Positions 26,494 to 35,914 are shown, counted from the stretch's first letter. The stretch is DNA of 64,000 nucleotides from Nitrospirota bacterium (GCA_021789215.1 JAJYJS010000004.1:1-64000), one strand, 5' to 3'. Notes: generated by a model from the letters alone, not told the origin. Translations and numbers: made by a program.

Positions 26494-28013
26494 TCTTCCT
26501 GTACCCTGACATCGCCGGACGCATTTTCAGGGCCTTTACCTGTCCGCAACGCCGCAAGACCCGCCCCGCAGATGACAAGCAGCATTATGTCCGCGCCGGG
26601 GGCAACAAAGCTGTGGATGCTCAGCGAGTTGACAAGCCAGACTACGATGGAACCGCCCGCGCCAGCGGCGACCCATTTCATACCGGAGCCGCCTTCCTTA
26701 CAACTCCTGAACAGCCGTCTCATGCACGAAACCAGAAAAAATATGAATGCCGCCGTGCCTGCAATACCGGAACCAAGCAGAAGAAACAGATATTGAGAGT
26801 GCGGCCCGACATCCGCCCCTCCAGCCGGAGCGAACGATTCCATGAAGCCGGTGCCCAAAGGATTGTGCATAAGGGCCGGGACTATCTGCTGCCAGATGAA
26901 ATACCGCTCCCCCCCCGTATCTTTAAGGTATTCAACAGGTGATACAATGCCGGGCAGGATGGAGGCAAGCCTTTCCGATACCTCGTCACTCACAAAACCC
27001 ATCCTGTTAAGAAGCAGGTATGTCGAGGTCAGGCCGGTCAGAATAACCAGAATCCTCAACGCATATCTCAGAAAGGCCTTGCCCGCCTTGCCCTCTCCCA
27101 TCGAAACAATTGCCATGCCGGAAACGAAAACAGCGAGAAACGGCATTCTGCTGCCGGAAATTACAAGGACAGAAAAATTAGCGAGCAGGCAGAAAAGCGC
27201 CGCGACCCTCATGCCTGCTCCCTTGCGGTAGAAAAGAGCGCCCATGCAGACCGCTATGGCGCATGATGAAAAAAGGACGGTATTATTGCCGCCAAGCACA
27301 AGATAGCCCAGATACGGTATTTCATAGGGAGCATAAAACCGGTCCGCGAAGTCCCCGGCAACGTTCAGGTCGACCTCTGCGATATCGAACCAGCCGGCAT
27401 ACGCCGCAACCGACAGAACAGACAGGACGATGCTGCCCAGGAGAAAAACCGAGACCAGCATCTCTATTTCTTTTTTATTTTTCAAGGTAATTACCGAAAG
27501 AACATAGCCCAAAACCGGGGCAATAACGCACAGTCTCAGCGCCAGCAAGGACATATGCCTGTCCGGTGCTATTCCAAAAAGGAAAAGCGCAATGGAATAT
27601 AGCACAAAAACAAGCAGCGGCTTCAAATACGGGACATCTACGGCGGAGACGGACCGCCTCTTCAGCAGAAAGATAAAAAAAGCGGTGTAGACAAGGACCT
27701 CCGGCGGCGGGCCCTCAAAAAGCACGGGCTGGATGAAAGGATAGTTGAAATACTGGTGTTGCGTCCATACAAGCAGCATCGCCAGCAGCAGCCCCGGGAA
27801 CGGCCCTGTCTTCCATGTGTAAAACAGCATAAAGGCCCCGCCAATAAAAACCAGATACAGGCGCAAAGGCAGCTGCATTACAGGTATGGACTTGCCTAGA
27901 TAATAGCCGGTTACGCCCGCGGCCATCAGAGGCAGTAATTTTGGCGCATCCTGAAAAAAATCACCAAGTGCCTGAAACCGCCTGGGCAGAAACGGGACTG
28001 TGTGTCTTCTCAT
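26490..28013 (-). CDS. O-antigen ligase/polymerase-like membrane protein (Wzy/WaaL family)
   Basis: A 507-residue protein with about eleven or twelve transmembrane helices and one larger loop near residues 340-400 (YFIWQQIVPALMHNPLGTGFMESF), the layout of Wzy_C-type polymerases and ligases. Motif HSQYLFLLLGSGI lies at the end of that loop. It could polymerise the repeat unit or attach glycan to an acceptor. A second such protein is encoded at 41340-42674. ATGA overlap with the upstream GT4 gene. Confidence 0.85.
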   Translation of the reverse strand: MRRHTVPFLPRRFQALGDFFQDAPKLLPLMAAGVTGYYLGKSIPVMQLPLRLYLVFIGGAFMLFYTWKTGPFPGLLLAMLLVWTQHQYFNYPFIQPVLFEGPPPEVLVYTAFFIFLLKRRSVSAVDVPYLKPLLVFVLYSIALFLFGIAPDRHMSLLALRLCVIAPVLGYVLSVITLKNKKEIEMLVSVFLLGSIVLSVLSVAAYAGWFDIAEVDLNVAGDFADRFYAPYEIPYLGYLVLGGNNTVLFSSCAIAVCMGALFYRKGAGMRVAALFCLLANFSVLVISGSRMPFLAVFVSGMAIVSMGEGKAGKAFLRYALRILVILTGLTSTYLLLNRMGFVSDEVSERLASILPGIVSPVEYLKDTGGERYFIWQQIVPALMHNPLGTGFMESFAPAGGADVGPHSQYLFLLLGSGIAGTAAFIFFLVSCMRRLFRSCKEGGSGMKWVAAGAGGSIVVWLVNSLSIHSFVAPGADIMLLVICGAGLAALRTGKGPENASGDVRVQEE

Positions 28014-29233
28014 ATGAGAAGGCCCTCCGCAACGGGGCCGCCGTCACGAAATTTCACATTGATTCCAGCAAGGGCATTCCTGAGCAGTTCCCGTCCATTT
28101 GAAGACCACTTCAAATATGCCTGTCTACCGGCGAGGCCGCAGCGCCGCCTTTCATCAGCATCTCTCAATGCCCGGAGCGCGGCCACAAAATCGCCCGTAT
28201 TCCCGCAAACATAATATCCCCCTTTAATATCAGGGACTCCCCGGAACGTCTGCCTTGTCCCGATGACCGGGATTCCCATTGCCAGGGCCTCGACCATTTT
28301 TATCTTGCATCCCCAGCCAAGGCCCGCAGGCAGGCAGGCGATATCCATTCCCCGCATAAAGGAGACAAAATCCCCGACATAATCGTGATAGACAACCTGG
28401 CCGCAGCCAGAGGGCACCGGCAACTTATCGCAGCTTTTTCCCGTAAAGTGGAACCTGAAGACACCAGGCATTTCCCTTTCCGCAGCCGGGATCACCTCTT
28501 TTAAAAGGGTGAGCGCGCCCGCCATGTTCACATTATTTGCGTAATCGCTTCCCATATAAACGACATTCACCGGAGACGAATATTCAGCCCGCGCAAACTC
28601 CCGGTCGAGAAAGGGGGGGAGCCAGTCTTTTCGCGCCCTCCCGCCGTAAATGCACATGGCTTTTAAATCCTTCGCCGAGATATAGAATATGCGGTCAGCT
28701 ATCCGGTGCATTTCCTTTTCAGCCCTGTATATGGGGAGCAGCTGCCTGAAAAGGGCCAAAGGCCGGAAGGCGTTTCGGGGCAGGATACGCGCCCGTCTGC
28801 CAGGCTGCAACCGGTTTTCAAGGGTTTTCTCCAATGCATGGGCAAGCTCAAAATTGTGCGAGGAAAACCAGATTCTGGCGCCGTCCGTGTTCAATTTCCC
28901 GGCTATAGGGGCGAAGTCCGCGTACTCGCACCAGAGGACATCCGGCTTGAAACCCTCCATTATGGATTGAAGCGCCGGGACAGCGGCAAGATTTTCTGTT
29001 TCAGCCCATCTCCTGCCGCGTGTCACGAAATGCGTTTCGATATCAAATGGCAGGGCGGCCTTGTCTTTTCTGGCGGCCGCCGTCTCCGGCGTCATGCAGA
29101 TTACAAGGGAAACCCTCCACCCGGCTTTTATAAAAAAAGCTATATGCCCCCAGATATAAATTTTGCTCCCCGAATCGGGAGGGTAAGGCCAGTCAGGCGA
29201 AAGCACCAGTATGCGGGGCCTTTTTTCAGGCAT
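28010..29233 (-). CDS. GT4 family glycosyltransferase
   Basis: A 407-residue GT-B transferase. ILVLSPDWPYPPDSGSKIY opens the N-terminal domain; the C-terminal domain includes VVYMGSDYANNVNMAGALTLL (about 225), CLPAGLGWGCKIKMVEALAMGIP and GTRQTFRGV. The KIKMVEALAMG motif matches glycosyltransferases of the WsaF/PEP-CTERM-associated kind. ATG overlaps the upstream gene by eight bases. Confidence 0.88.
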   Translation of the reverse strand: MPEKRPRILVLSPDWPYPPDSGSKIYIWGHIAFFIKAGWRVSLVICMTPETAAARKDKAALPFDIETHFVTRGRRWAETENLAAVPALQSIMEGFKPDVLWCEYADFAPIAGKLNTDGARIWFSSHNFELAHALEKTLENRLQPGRRARILPRNAFRPLALFRQLLPIYRAEKEMHRIADRIFYISAKDLKAMCIYGGRARKDWLPPFLDREFARAEYSSPVNVVYMGSDYANNVNMAGALTLLKEVIPAAEREMPGVFRFHFTGKSCDKLPVPSGCGQVVYHDYVGDFVSFMRGMDIACLPAGLGWGCKIKMVEALAMGIPVIGTRQTFRGVPDIKGGYYVCGNTGDFVAALRALRDADERRRCGLAGRQAYLKWSSNGRELLRNALAGINVKFRDGGPVAEGLLI

Positions 29234-30590
29234 TCGATATCTTCTCCCCGCTCACTCCGCCGATAACGGACTTGAATACGCCCGCTATCTTTCCTGCAAT
29301 CTTTTCCCAGTTGCAGGCTTGAACAACTTTTTCACAGGCAGCCTTCCCCATGCGCTCCCTGTCCGCCATTATCTTAAGAACCGATTCCGCAATGGCCTCC
29401 GGGTCCTTGCGGTCTACAACAAACCCTTCCACACCGTCCTCTATCAGCGCCGCCGTGCCGCAGTTGCGTGTCACAACCACGGGGCATTCACAGGCCATGG
29501 CCTCGATAGTGACATAGGGGCCGGCGTCCAGCCAGACCGACGGGACTATGGCGGCCAGAGCGCCGCTATAAGCCTGAACAAGCTCTGTGGTTTCCAAAAA
29601 ACCCGTAAAAATGATGCGCTCCCTGAGCCCCTTCTGCTCTATAATGCCGCGGACTCTCCCGGTGTGCATGTTTTGCTCGTGCCTTGGTCCGTTGAAAAGG
29701 GATGAATTGCCAGCCAGCACCAGCTTGATTTCAGGCGGAAGGAACTCCATCGCCCTGACAGCCCATTCCTGCCCTTTCGTGTTATGTATCCTGCTGGTCA
29801 CCAGAACGTAAGGGCCATCCACCCGGTATTTATTCCTGAAAGGCCCATCGGAGACATGCCTGAAGGTTTGCGTGTCCATCCCCAGAGGGACCTGGAATGT
29901 ATTTCTGGATTTGAAAAAACCCCTCCATGCCTCCGCAATTACTATACGCGCATTCGCGCTCTCAAGGGTCTCCTGGAAACCATCATACTGCTCCACCAGC
30001 CTGTTTATGTTTCTCCTTGCCTCAATAAGCCACCCTAAATGGCGTACCATGGCCCTGATGCCTACAGGCTTTGAAGAGAGCATCTCGTAACAGTGGAGAC
30101 AATTGCCGCGGCTGCGCTCATTCAGGCAAAGCGAATCGTCAGGCCTCAGAAACCGTATCTTCAGAGGACACAACAGGCCCCAGCCGTGGCAGCCATAGGC
30201 CACCGGAATTGATAACATCCTGCATGCCCGGACAGTTGCAAGGGATGTATGGTGGTTTGCATAAACCACATCAGGCGAAAGAGACTCTATTACGGAGCTG
30301 AGTTCCCTCCAGCGGGAAAGCACCGCCGCAGGGTCCTTTATTGCACCGGCGAATAGCGGGGTCCTGATTATGCGGCCCTCGGGCCAGTTGTCCTCATTCG
30401 GGCAGCCTGGGACCGTGCGAGTCAGGTTGGTGACCTCATGGCCCATCCTCACAAGTTCCCGCCCAAGCCCCCGGAGATACTGCTCGATTCCTCCGCCCAA
30501 AGGATAATGCTGATCGCTTGCCAGGAGTATTTTTATTTCCCAGCCTCCATCCTGTGCAGCCCCCTGTGATAATCGATAAACCCCTGCCAT
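29226..30590 (-). CDS. GT4 family glycosyltransferase with ambiguous start
   Basis: A GT-B transferase. ILLASDQHYPLGGGIEQYLRGLG opens the first domain; GLLCPLKIRFLRPD and two cysteines (CLNERSRGNCLHC) follow near 155-170. The C-terminal domain has LVTSRIHNTKGQEWAVRAM and VPSVWLDAGPYVTIEAMACE. The only conventional start before the conserved N-terminus is ATG 30590, which overlaps the upstream gene by 58 bases and lacks a well-spaced ribosome-binding site. An ATA at 30536 has GGAGG seven bases before it and forms an ATAA overlap with the upstream stop. Confidence 0.87.
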   Translation of the reverse strand: MAGVYRLSQGAAQDGGWEIKILLASDQHYPLGGGIEQYLRGLGRELVRMGHEVTNLTRTVPGCPNEDNWPEGRIIRTPLFAGAIKDPAAVLSRWRELSSVIESLSPDVVYANHHTSLATVRACRMLSIPVAYGCHGWGLLCPLKIRFLRPDDSLCLNERSRGNCLHCYEMLSSKPVGIRAMVRHLGWLIEARRNINRLVEQYDGFQETLESANARIVIAEAWRGFFKSRNTFQVPLGMDTQTFRHVSDGPFRNKYRVDGPYVLVTSRIHNTKGQEWAVRAMEFLPPEIKLVLAGNSSLFNGPRHEQNMHTGRVRGIIEQKGLRERIIFTGFLETTELVQAYSGALAAIVPSVWLDAGPYVTIEAMACECPVVVTRNCGTAALIEDGVEGFVVDRKDPEAIAESVLKIMADRERMGKAACEKVVQACNWEKIAGKIAGVFKSVIGGVSGEKISNA

Positions 30591-31567
30591 TTTCCTTTCA
30601 TGCTTTTACCCAACGGGGAAGAGCCGTCCGGAAATCTTACTCCGCGCAAGTGTTTGTGCGTGCTGAAAAACCTCAGAAAACCAGGCTGTGTGGAGTTGCC
30701 AACCAGCATGTCCCATGCAAGGAACAGGGGCGACGCGGCCCTTGACCAGTAATTCCTTAGGAAGAAAAGTGTGTTGTTCCGCCCCGTTACATAGAAATAC
30801 CTGGCATCTCCCCCCCTGGAAAAAGACCCGGCCTGTTTGGGTAAAACCTTGTGCAAGCCCTGGACCTCCGTTGTAAAGGCCACCTTCCACCCGAGGGAAG
30901 CAATTCTCAGGCAAAACTCGGTCTCCGCCCTGTATGCATTGCCGTCTATCGAATAGCAGGGCGGGAACCCGCCAGCCATTTCGAATACCTGCTTTCTGAA
31001 CGCGAACGCGCTGCTCCGCACGTGGTGGACCATGTGCTTCCGGCCAATCTCCAGGTAATGGAACTTGTTGCCTATCAGTCCCCATCTGCTTATCATGCCG
31101 GGGTAATAGAAACCCGTTTCCCTTATCCTGTCAAGCCAGTTGATGCTGCCTTTCGCCGGGCTTTCCGCCCTGCCTTTTGCTCTGCCGTCCGGATAGTACT
31201 CGCTTATGCCCAGCCCGCCCAGCCTGTCCCCGGTTTCAAACGAGCGCACAATATGTTCCAGCGTGCCAGTGTCCGTCATTATCCAGTCGTCGTCTATCGT
31301 GAGTATCAAATCCGCCCGCGCACGCCCACAGCCGATATTCCTGGCCTTGAAATCGCCTTTTTCATGAGTCCTGAGATATATGAAGCGGGGGTCTTTCTCC
31401 GAAAATTCACCTGCCGCCTCCCCCGTGGCATCGGTTGACGGGCCGTTGTCAACGGTTATGCACTCAAAGTCTTTAAACCCCTGGGCCGCGACAGCCTTAA
31501 GCGCTTCAAAAAGGACCTCCGCCCTGTTGAAGGTCGGTATTACAATGCTTATTGCCGGTTCAGGCAA
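30533..31567 (-). CDS. GT2 family glycosyltransferase
   Basis: A 344-residue GT-A transferase with ISIVIPTFNRAEVL, ECITVDNGPSTDAT (about 35) and the DxD motif in ILTIDDDWIMTD (about 90). A C-terminal membrane-proximal region (FYVTGRNNTLFFLRNYW, about 265) is common in rhamnosyltransferase-like members. The start is a TTG that overlaps the wzt stop codon by eight bases; no better start lies before the conserved N-terminus. Confidence 0.88.
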   Translation of the reverse strand: MPEPAISIVIPTFNRAEVLFEALKAVAAQGFKDFECITVDNGPSTDATGEAAGEFSEKDPRFIYLRTHEKGDFKARNIGCGRARADLILTIDDDWIMTDTGTLEHIVRSFETGDRLGGLGISEYYPDGRAKGRAESPAKGSINWLDRIRETGFYYPGMISRWGLIGNKFHYLEIGRKHMVHHVRSSAFAFRKQVFEMAGGFPPCYSIDGNAYRAETEFCLRIASLGWKVAFTTEVQGLHKVLPKQAGSFSRGGDARYFYVTGRNNTLFFLRNYWSRAASPLFLAWDMLVGNSTQPGFLRFFSTHKHLRGVRFPDGSSPLGKSMKGKWQGFIDYHRGLHRMEAGK

Positions 31568-32804
31568 CTATCTGTTCACTCCGGTTGCGGCATGCCCATT
31601 CGCAGTTCAGCCAGAAAAAGCCCGGCATATTGTTTTCCTGCTGGTTTGCTCCCTCCGGCACAATCTGAAACTGTTTTACATGTCTTACGGTCTCAATTTT
31701 AGGCCCGTCTTTCGCATCGAAAGAAGCGTTTACCATGTAGACTCCAGGCAAAAGATTGCAGGAGTCCACCGTGCAATCCACAAACCAGTTGCCGGGCGTG
31801 AACTCGGGCAGTTCAACCAGCCTGCCCCTTCCGGTCGATACCGCAGCGACGTTTATCAAATCCGGGGTGCTGATAATGACCATGAGGTGGGGCGACATGA
31901 CTGCCTTCTCCGCCCTTACCGAAAGGCGCACCGTAAAGGGCTGTCTGTAAGGCACCTGCTTTGCAGGCCTGCCGTGGGGATCAAGTATCTGCGCGCCTGT
32001 AATCCTCAGTTCTCCGCTCCCGGTATGGATCATCGGGACGGCTCCGCCAGCCTTTAAAAGCTCCTGGGCCGCCGCATCTGCGGAGAGGCGGAAATACGAC
32101 GCGATTATCTGCATCGAGTTTCCGCGTTCCGCGATCCCGCCTCTATCGAGCAGCAGAGCGCCGTCACATATCCGCTCCACGTTCCTCATGGAATGGGTTA
32201 CAAAAAGTATTGTGCTCCCCCTGCGGATGACCTCTTCCATTTTTCTGAAGCATTTCTGCTGAAAAGCCACATCGCCCACCGCAAAAACTTCATCTATGAG
32301 CAGTATGTCCGCTTTTACGTTCACGGCCACCGAAAACCCGAGCCGCGCCATCATCCCGCTCGAATACTTGCGCACGGGTTGGTGAAAAAACCCGCCAAGC
32401 TCCGAAAATTCCTCTATGGCGGGCAGCAGCAGTCTTGTCTCCTGCCTGGAAAGCCCCATGATTGCGCCGAGCAGGAAGATATTCTCCCTGCCGGTGAGGT
32501 CCATATTCAGACCCGCATTGAGCTCTATCATGGGGAAAATCGTGCCGTCCACTTTCACCCTGCCCCTGGTTGGGGGCGTGACCCCCGCAAGGATTTTGAG
32601 AAGGGTGCTTTTTCCGGCGCCGTTTCGTCCTATCAACCCCAGCGTCTCTCCACGCTTCACTTCGAGATTTATATCGCGCAGCGCCCATTTGCCCGGATCG
32701 CTTTCTGGGCTCCCGGCCCTGGGGCTGAATTTTTCGCGCAGGGCAGGCAGAAGCCCGTAGCGCTTCCAGACATTTTCAAGCTGTATGACGGTGTTCCCTT
32801 GCAT
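31560..32804 (-). CDS. ABC-transporter ATPase of a polysaccharide exporter (Wzt) with C-terminal binding domain
   Basis: Powers export of a complete lipid-linked glycan together with Wzm. Residues 1-235 form the nucleotide-binding domain: Walker A GRNGAGKST (about 59), signature YSSGMMARL (about 150) and Walker B ILLIDEVFAVGD (about 171). The C-terminal 170 residues, beginning near GSGELRITGAQILD, fit the Wzt_C beta-sandwich that recognises the finished chain end, often a methylated terminus. That would agree with the methyltransferases in this operon. One base separates it from wzm. Confidence 0.92.
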   Translation of the reverse strand: MQGNTVIQLENVWKRYGLLPALREKFSPRAGSPESDPGKWALRDINLEVKRGETLGLIGRNGAGKSTLLKILAGVTPPTRGRVKVDGTIFPMIELNAGLNMDLTGRENIFLLGAIMGLSRQETRLLLPAIEEFSELGGFFHQPVRKYSSGMMARLGFSVAVNVKADILLIDEVFAVGDVAFQQKCFRKMEEVIRRGSTILFVTHSMRNVERICDGALLLDRGGIAERGNSMQIIASYFRLSADAAAQELLKAGGAVPMIHTGSGELRITGAQILDPHGRPAKQVPYRQPFTVRLSVRAEKAVMSPHLMVIISTPDLINVAAVSTGRGRLVELPEFTPGNWFVDCTVDSCNLLPGVYMVNASFDAKDGPKIETVRHVKQFQIVPEGANQQENNMPGFFWLNCEWACRNRSEQIVA

Positions 32805-32805
32805 A

Positions 32806-33606
32806 TCAAATCACGTCCGCAAAATACTGGGAAAGCAATCTGAAAACCGTCCAGCTTAACGCCAGCACACATAAGGTAACAGCCGCGGCAAGGCCCAACT
32901 GGCCCATGCCGGGCGGAGTGCCCTTTATGAGCACATTTCTGAACCCCTCCACGATTCCAGCCATGGGGTTGAGCAGATAGAGCACCCTCCATCTGGCGGG
33001 CACTGAGCTTAGCGGATACATTACAGGGGTGGCGAAGATCCAGAACTGCATTATGAACGGCATGGCGAAGATGATGTCGCGCTTGAAGCTGCCCAGCGCG
33101 GCAACGAACATCCCTATCCCAAATGCGAGCGCCGAAGCCATGAACAGAAGCAGCGGGACCGCCCAGAGCGCATGGGCGCTGAAGGGAATGCGGAACCACG
33201 CCATCATTCCCACAAGCACCGCAAATGACATGACGAAATCGAAAACGGCCGTCACAACGGCCGCAAGCGGAAAGACCTCCCGCCAGAGTGCCATCTTCTT
33301 GAGTATCGCGGCATTTGTCAGGATGCTCGGACCGCAATAGTTGACGGCATTGCTGAAAAAAGTCCATGGCACAAGCGCACTGTAGCTGAAAATAACATAG
33401 GGTATATTGTCGCTGGGTATTTTCACAATTCCACGCAGCATCGAAAAAATCACCATCAGGACAAGGGGCTGAAGTATGGCCCATGCGGGACCAAGCAGGG
33501 ATTTTTTGTAGCGGGCGCTTATGTCCCTGTACAAAAGGGCCTGAAGCAGAGTGAATGACCTCACCATGTCCCTGAATTCTCCCCGGAAGTCTCCCGTGTC
33601 ACTCAT
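32806..33606 (-). CDS. ABC-transporter permease of a polysaccharide exporter (Wzm)
   Basis: A 266-residue ABC-2 type integral membrane protein with six helices. The N-terminal amphipathic segment LLQALLYRDISARYKKSLLGPAW in outline and the central FKRDIIFAMPFIMQFWIFATPVMYP region are typical of Wzm/TagG permeases. It pairs with the downstream wzt. ATG overlaps the end of the Trm112-like gene by eight bases. Confidence 0.92.
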   Translation of the reverse strand: MSDTGDFRGEFRDMVRSFTLLQALLYRDISARYKKSLLGPAWAILQPLVLMVIFSMLRGIVKIPSDNIPYVIFSYSALVPWTFFSNAVNYCGPSILTNAAILKKMALWREVFPLAAVVTAVFDFVMSFAVLVGMMAWFRIPFSAHALWAVPLLLFMASALAFGIGMFVAALGSFKRDIIFAMPFIMQFWIFATPVMYPLSSVPARWRVLYLLNPMAGIVEGFRNVLIKGTPPGMGQLGLAAAVTLCVLALSWTVFRLLSQYFADVI

Positions 33607-33829
33607 TAACCAGGCTTTCCGGCTTTTTTATCCGGATTACCTCTGACGGGGCCGAATATGAAGCCTCTTCCACGAGCATTACGGGGATCCCGTCCCTGAC
33701 CGGATAAAGCAGGCCGCATTTGCGGCACTCCAGCCCGTTTTTTTCTTCCTTCAGGCACAGCCCGCCCTTGCATTTTGGGCATGCAAGCAAATCAAACAAC
33801 GGCCCGTAAATTTTATTGGCCCAGTCCAT
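33599..33829 (-). CDS. Trm112/UPF0434-like small zinc protein
   Basis: A 76-residue protein with the four-cysteine zinc ribbon LLACPKCKGG (about 16) and CRKCGLLYPVRDGIPVML (about 35-52). The DGIPVM ending is the Trm112/YcaR family hallmark. In eukaryotes and archaea Trm112 activates methyltransferases; here it lies ten bases downstream of a methyltransferase gene, so it may be that enzyme's partner. This is an inference from position. Longer C-terminal tail (KPESLVNE) than most. Confidence 0.87.
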   Translation of the reverse strand: MDWANKIYGPLFDLLACPKCKGGLCLKEEKNGLECRKCGLLYPVRDGIPVMLVEEASYSAPSEVIRIKKPESLVNE

Positions 33830-33839
33830 GAGAAAAAAA

Positions 33840-34598
33840 TTATTTCTCCATCTCTATGACCGATATCCAGCAGTAGCGCCCCAGCGAAGGGAAGGTTTTA
33901 AGCAGGAGCCTGTCAATGCGGTTTCCCGCTACAAGGGCGGCTGTGAATGCGGACCTGAACGGGATTCCGGCAGCAAGTATGCTAGTCAGCCCGAACTGTT
34001 TTGTGCTCACCCTGCGGAAGCCGGAGCCAAGCCGTCTTATCTGCTCGAAAGAAAGCGGCTGCTCGGTCTTCGAGCGCCTTCCGGGTGTAAGCGCGCGGAA
34101 TATGTTGATTACAGGGTTATAGGCCAGAGGCTCAACAAAAACGGCCTTACCTGACGGTTTCTTTAAAACATTCAGTATCCGCGGCGCGGCTTCTTCTATA
34201 AGCAAATGGTGGATTACGGAGATGCCGTATACAATATCGAATGTCCCGGCCGGGAAATCAAGCGCCTCCACATTCATTTTAACTGCCTTTACGCTCCCGT
34301 CCAACCCAAGCGCCTTTGCGCGGCTATTTGTAACTTTGACCATGCCGGCCGAGATGTCAATCGCGGTAACGGAAGCCCCTGCAAGGGCAAGCCTGAGCGC
34401 TTCATCCCCGGTGCCGCATCCGCACTCGAGTATCTGCTTTCCATTTACCCGCCCCAGGAGCGACCGGGCATGCCCTACGGCTTCCGCGCTCAGGCCCCAG
34501 TCGTAGAAATAGCCTCCTCTTGAATCGTGGCCGTATATCATGCGGTCATGGAATGCCTCTTCCTCGGCCAGGACCGCCCGCCGGTCAAACTCTGTCAT
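33840..34598 (-). CDS. SAM-dependent methyltransferase
   Basis: A 252-residue class I methyltransferase. Motif I ILECGCGTGDEALRLA is near residue 57, the acidic motif II in VTAIDISAGMVK follows, then FDIVYGISVIHHL near 125. ATG 34598 overlaps the upstream glycosyltransferase stop codon in an ATGA, which supports this start over an ORF extension of 36 codons. It probably modifies a sugar of the glycan; the neighbouring Trm112-like protein could be a partner. Confidence 0.88.
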   Translation of the reverse strand: MTEFDRRAVLAEEEAFHDRMIYGHDSRGGYFYDWGLSAEAVGHARSLLGRVNGKQILECGCGTGDEALRLALAGASVTAIDISAGMVKVTNSRAKALGLDGSVKAVKMNVEALDFPAGTFDIVYGISVIHHLLIEEAAPRILNVLKKPSGKAVFVEPLAYNPVINIFRALTPGRRSKTEQPLSFEQIRRLGSGFRRVSTKQFGLTSILAAGIPFRSAFTAALVAGNRIDRLLLKTFPSLGRYCWISVIEMEK

Positions 34599-35839
34599 GC
34601 CTGGCACCCGAGCGAGTCCAGGATATCCAGATATCCTTTCAACGCCCCATGTCTTGAAAAGTGCTGCTCTGCGTATCTCCTCCCATTGCTGCCAAGCCGG
34701 AGGCACTCCTCCGGACTTTGGTAAAGATTTTCAATCACCGAGGCAAGGGCGTGGGGATTTCCGGGCCCGACAACGTGGCCGCAGTCCGCGGATTCAAGTA
34801 TGCGGGCGACCTCTCCACCCATGGACATCGCAGCCACTACAGGCCTGCCGCTTGCCATGATATTGAGTATCTTGGAGGGCACAACCGCCGGAGCAACGCC
34901 GCTTTTTAAAGTGGCAAGCGAAACATCCGAGCTATGGAGCACAGATGGGTAAACCTCCCTGGAAACGGGCGGCAACAGCATCACGTTATTCAGTCCAGCG
35001 CTCCATTTAAGGACATCCCCCTTTTGCACGCCGTCCCCGACCAGAAGAAAAAGCAGCTTTGGCACATTTTGCAATATCCTTGCGGCTTCAATAATGACGC
35101 GCATGTCCTGGGATGTCCCCATCACGCCTGCAAACGATGCGACGAACTTGTCCTCAAGCCCGTATTTAATGGAAAAAGGGTTAAATTTAGGCCCCGGCGA
35201 CACCGCGTCCAGGTCCGCCCAGTTTGGGACCACCTTGAGCTTGCTCAAGGTTACGCCTTTCAGTCCTATCGCCTGCCGGTTTCCCTCCGAGTGGACGGTC
35301 AGGATGTCAGCCTTTGAATTCACATATTTTTCCATCATCTCCAGCACCCTGAGCAGGACAGGGTTTTTTCTTAATACTCCAAGCTCAATGAGGCATTGGG
35401 GCACAATATCCTGAACATTCACAATTACCGGAATGCGTTTTGACCTTGCGATCAAGACCGCCGCAAGGGCAACGGGAAGCGGCGGCGAGTAAACTATCAC
35501 GGCATCAGGGCGAAAGCGCCCCAGGCCGGCGGCAAGCAGGCCAATCATCTGGCCAAGCTGGTTCAACCCCCTGGACACAAGGTCCCCTCTCCGGCTGAAT
35601 AACGGGCTCACTCTGTAAACTCCCATCGCCCCCATCTCGGCAAATGCCCGTCTCATTTTCTGTTTTTCGCCATTTGCCAGTTGAAAATCCGTTTTAATGG
35701 TAAGCACGTCCACATTGTATCCGGCCTCCGAAAGGCCCAGTCCAAGCTCATAGAACAGATTGGCGGCGGATGACGCAACAGGCGGAAAAACCCCTGTCAC
35801 CAGGAGTATGCGCCGCCTGTTTACCCGGATGAGCGCCAT
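34595..35839 (-). CDS. GT4-type glycosyltransferase (WbuB-like paralogue)
   Basis: A 414-residue GT-B transferase. ILLVTGVFPPVASSAANLFYELG and the LTVHSEGNRQAI segment (about 180) match the gene at 15095-16345, as does VPSKILNIMASGRPVVA (about 315), so the two are paralogues at opposite ends of the operon. A perfect 11-bp hairpin ends five bases before its ATG and could hide the ribosome-binding site. Confidence 0.9.
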   Translation of the reverse strand: MALIRVNRRRILLVTGVFPPVASSAANLFYELGLGLSEAGYNVDVLTIKTDFQLANGEKQKMRRAFAEMGAMGVYRVSPLFSRRGDLVSRGLNQLGQMIGLLAAGLGRFRPDAVIVYSPPLPVALAAVLIARSKRIPVIVNVQDIVPQCLIELGVLRKNPVLLRVLEMMEKYVNSKADILTVHSEGNRQAIGLKGVTLSKLKVVPNWADLDAVSPGPKFNPFSIKYGLEDKFVASFAGVMGTSQDMRVIIEAARILQNVPKLLFLLVGDGVQKGDVLKWSAGLNNVMLLPPVSREVYPSVLHSSDVSLATLKSGVAPAVVPSKILNIMASGRPVVAAMSMGGEVARILESADCGHVVGPGNPHALASVIENLYQSPEECLRLGSNGRRYAEQHFSRHGALKGYLDILDSLGCQA

Positions 35840-35844
35840 TGATC

Positions 35845-35868
35845 TTCCCTGCGGCTTGCCGCAGGGAA
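35845..35868 (-). promoter_or_regulatory. Perfect 11-bp inverted repeat directly before a glycosyltransferase start
   Basis: TTCCCTGCGGC and GCCGCAGGGAA form a perfect stem with a two-base centre (a four-base loop in RNA). It ends five bases before the ATG at 35839, where the ribosome-binding site should be. No T run follows, so it is not an intrinsic terminator; it could be an mRNA hairpin affecting translation or processing. Confidence 0.55.
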
Positions 35869-35914
35869 TCTAATGTAAGGAATTTTTTTGTTTATGTTCG
35901 CTCGCTGACCCGTG

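Noticed and set aside
35845-35868. Intrinsic terminator inside the glycan operon
   Set aside because: The hairpin is perfect but no T run follows on the coding strand, and the next start codon is only five bases away.
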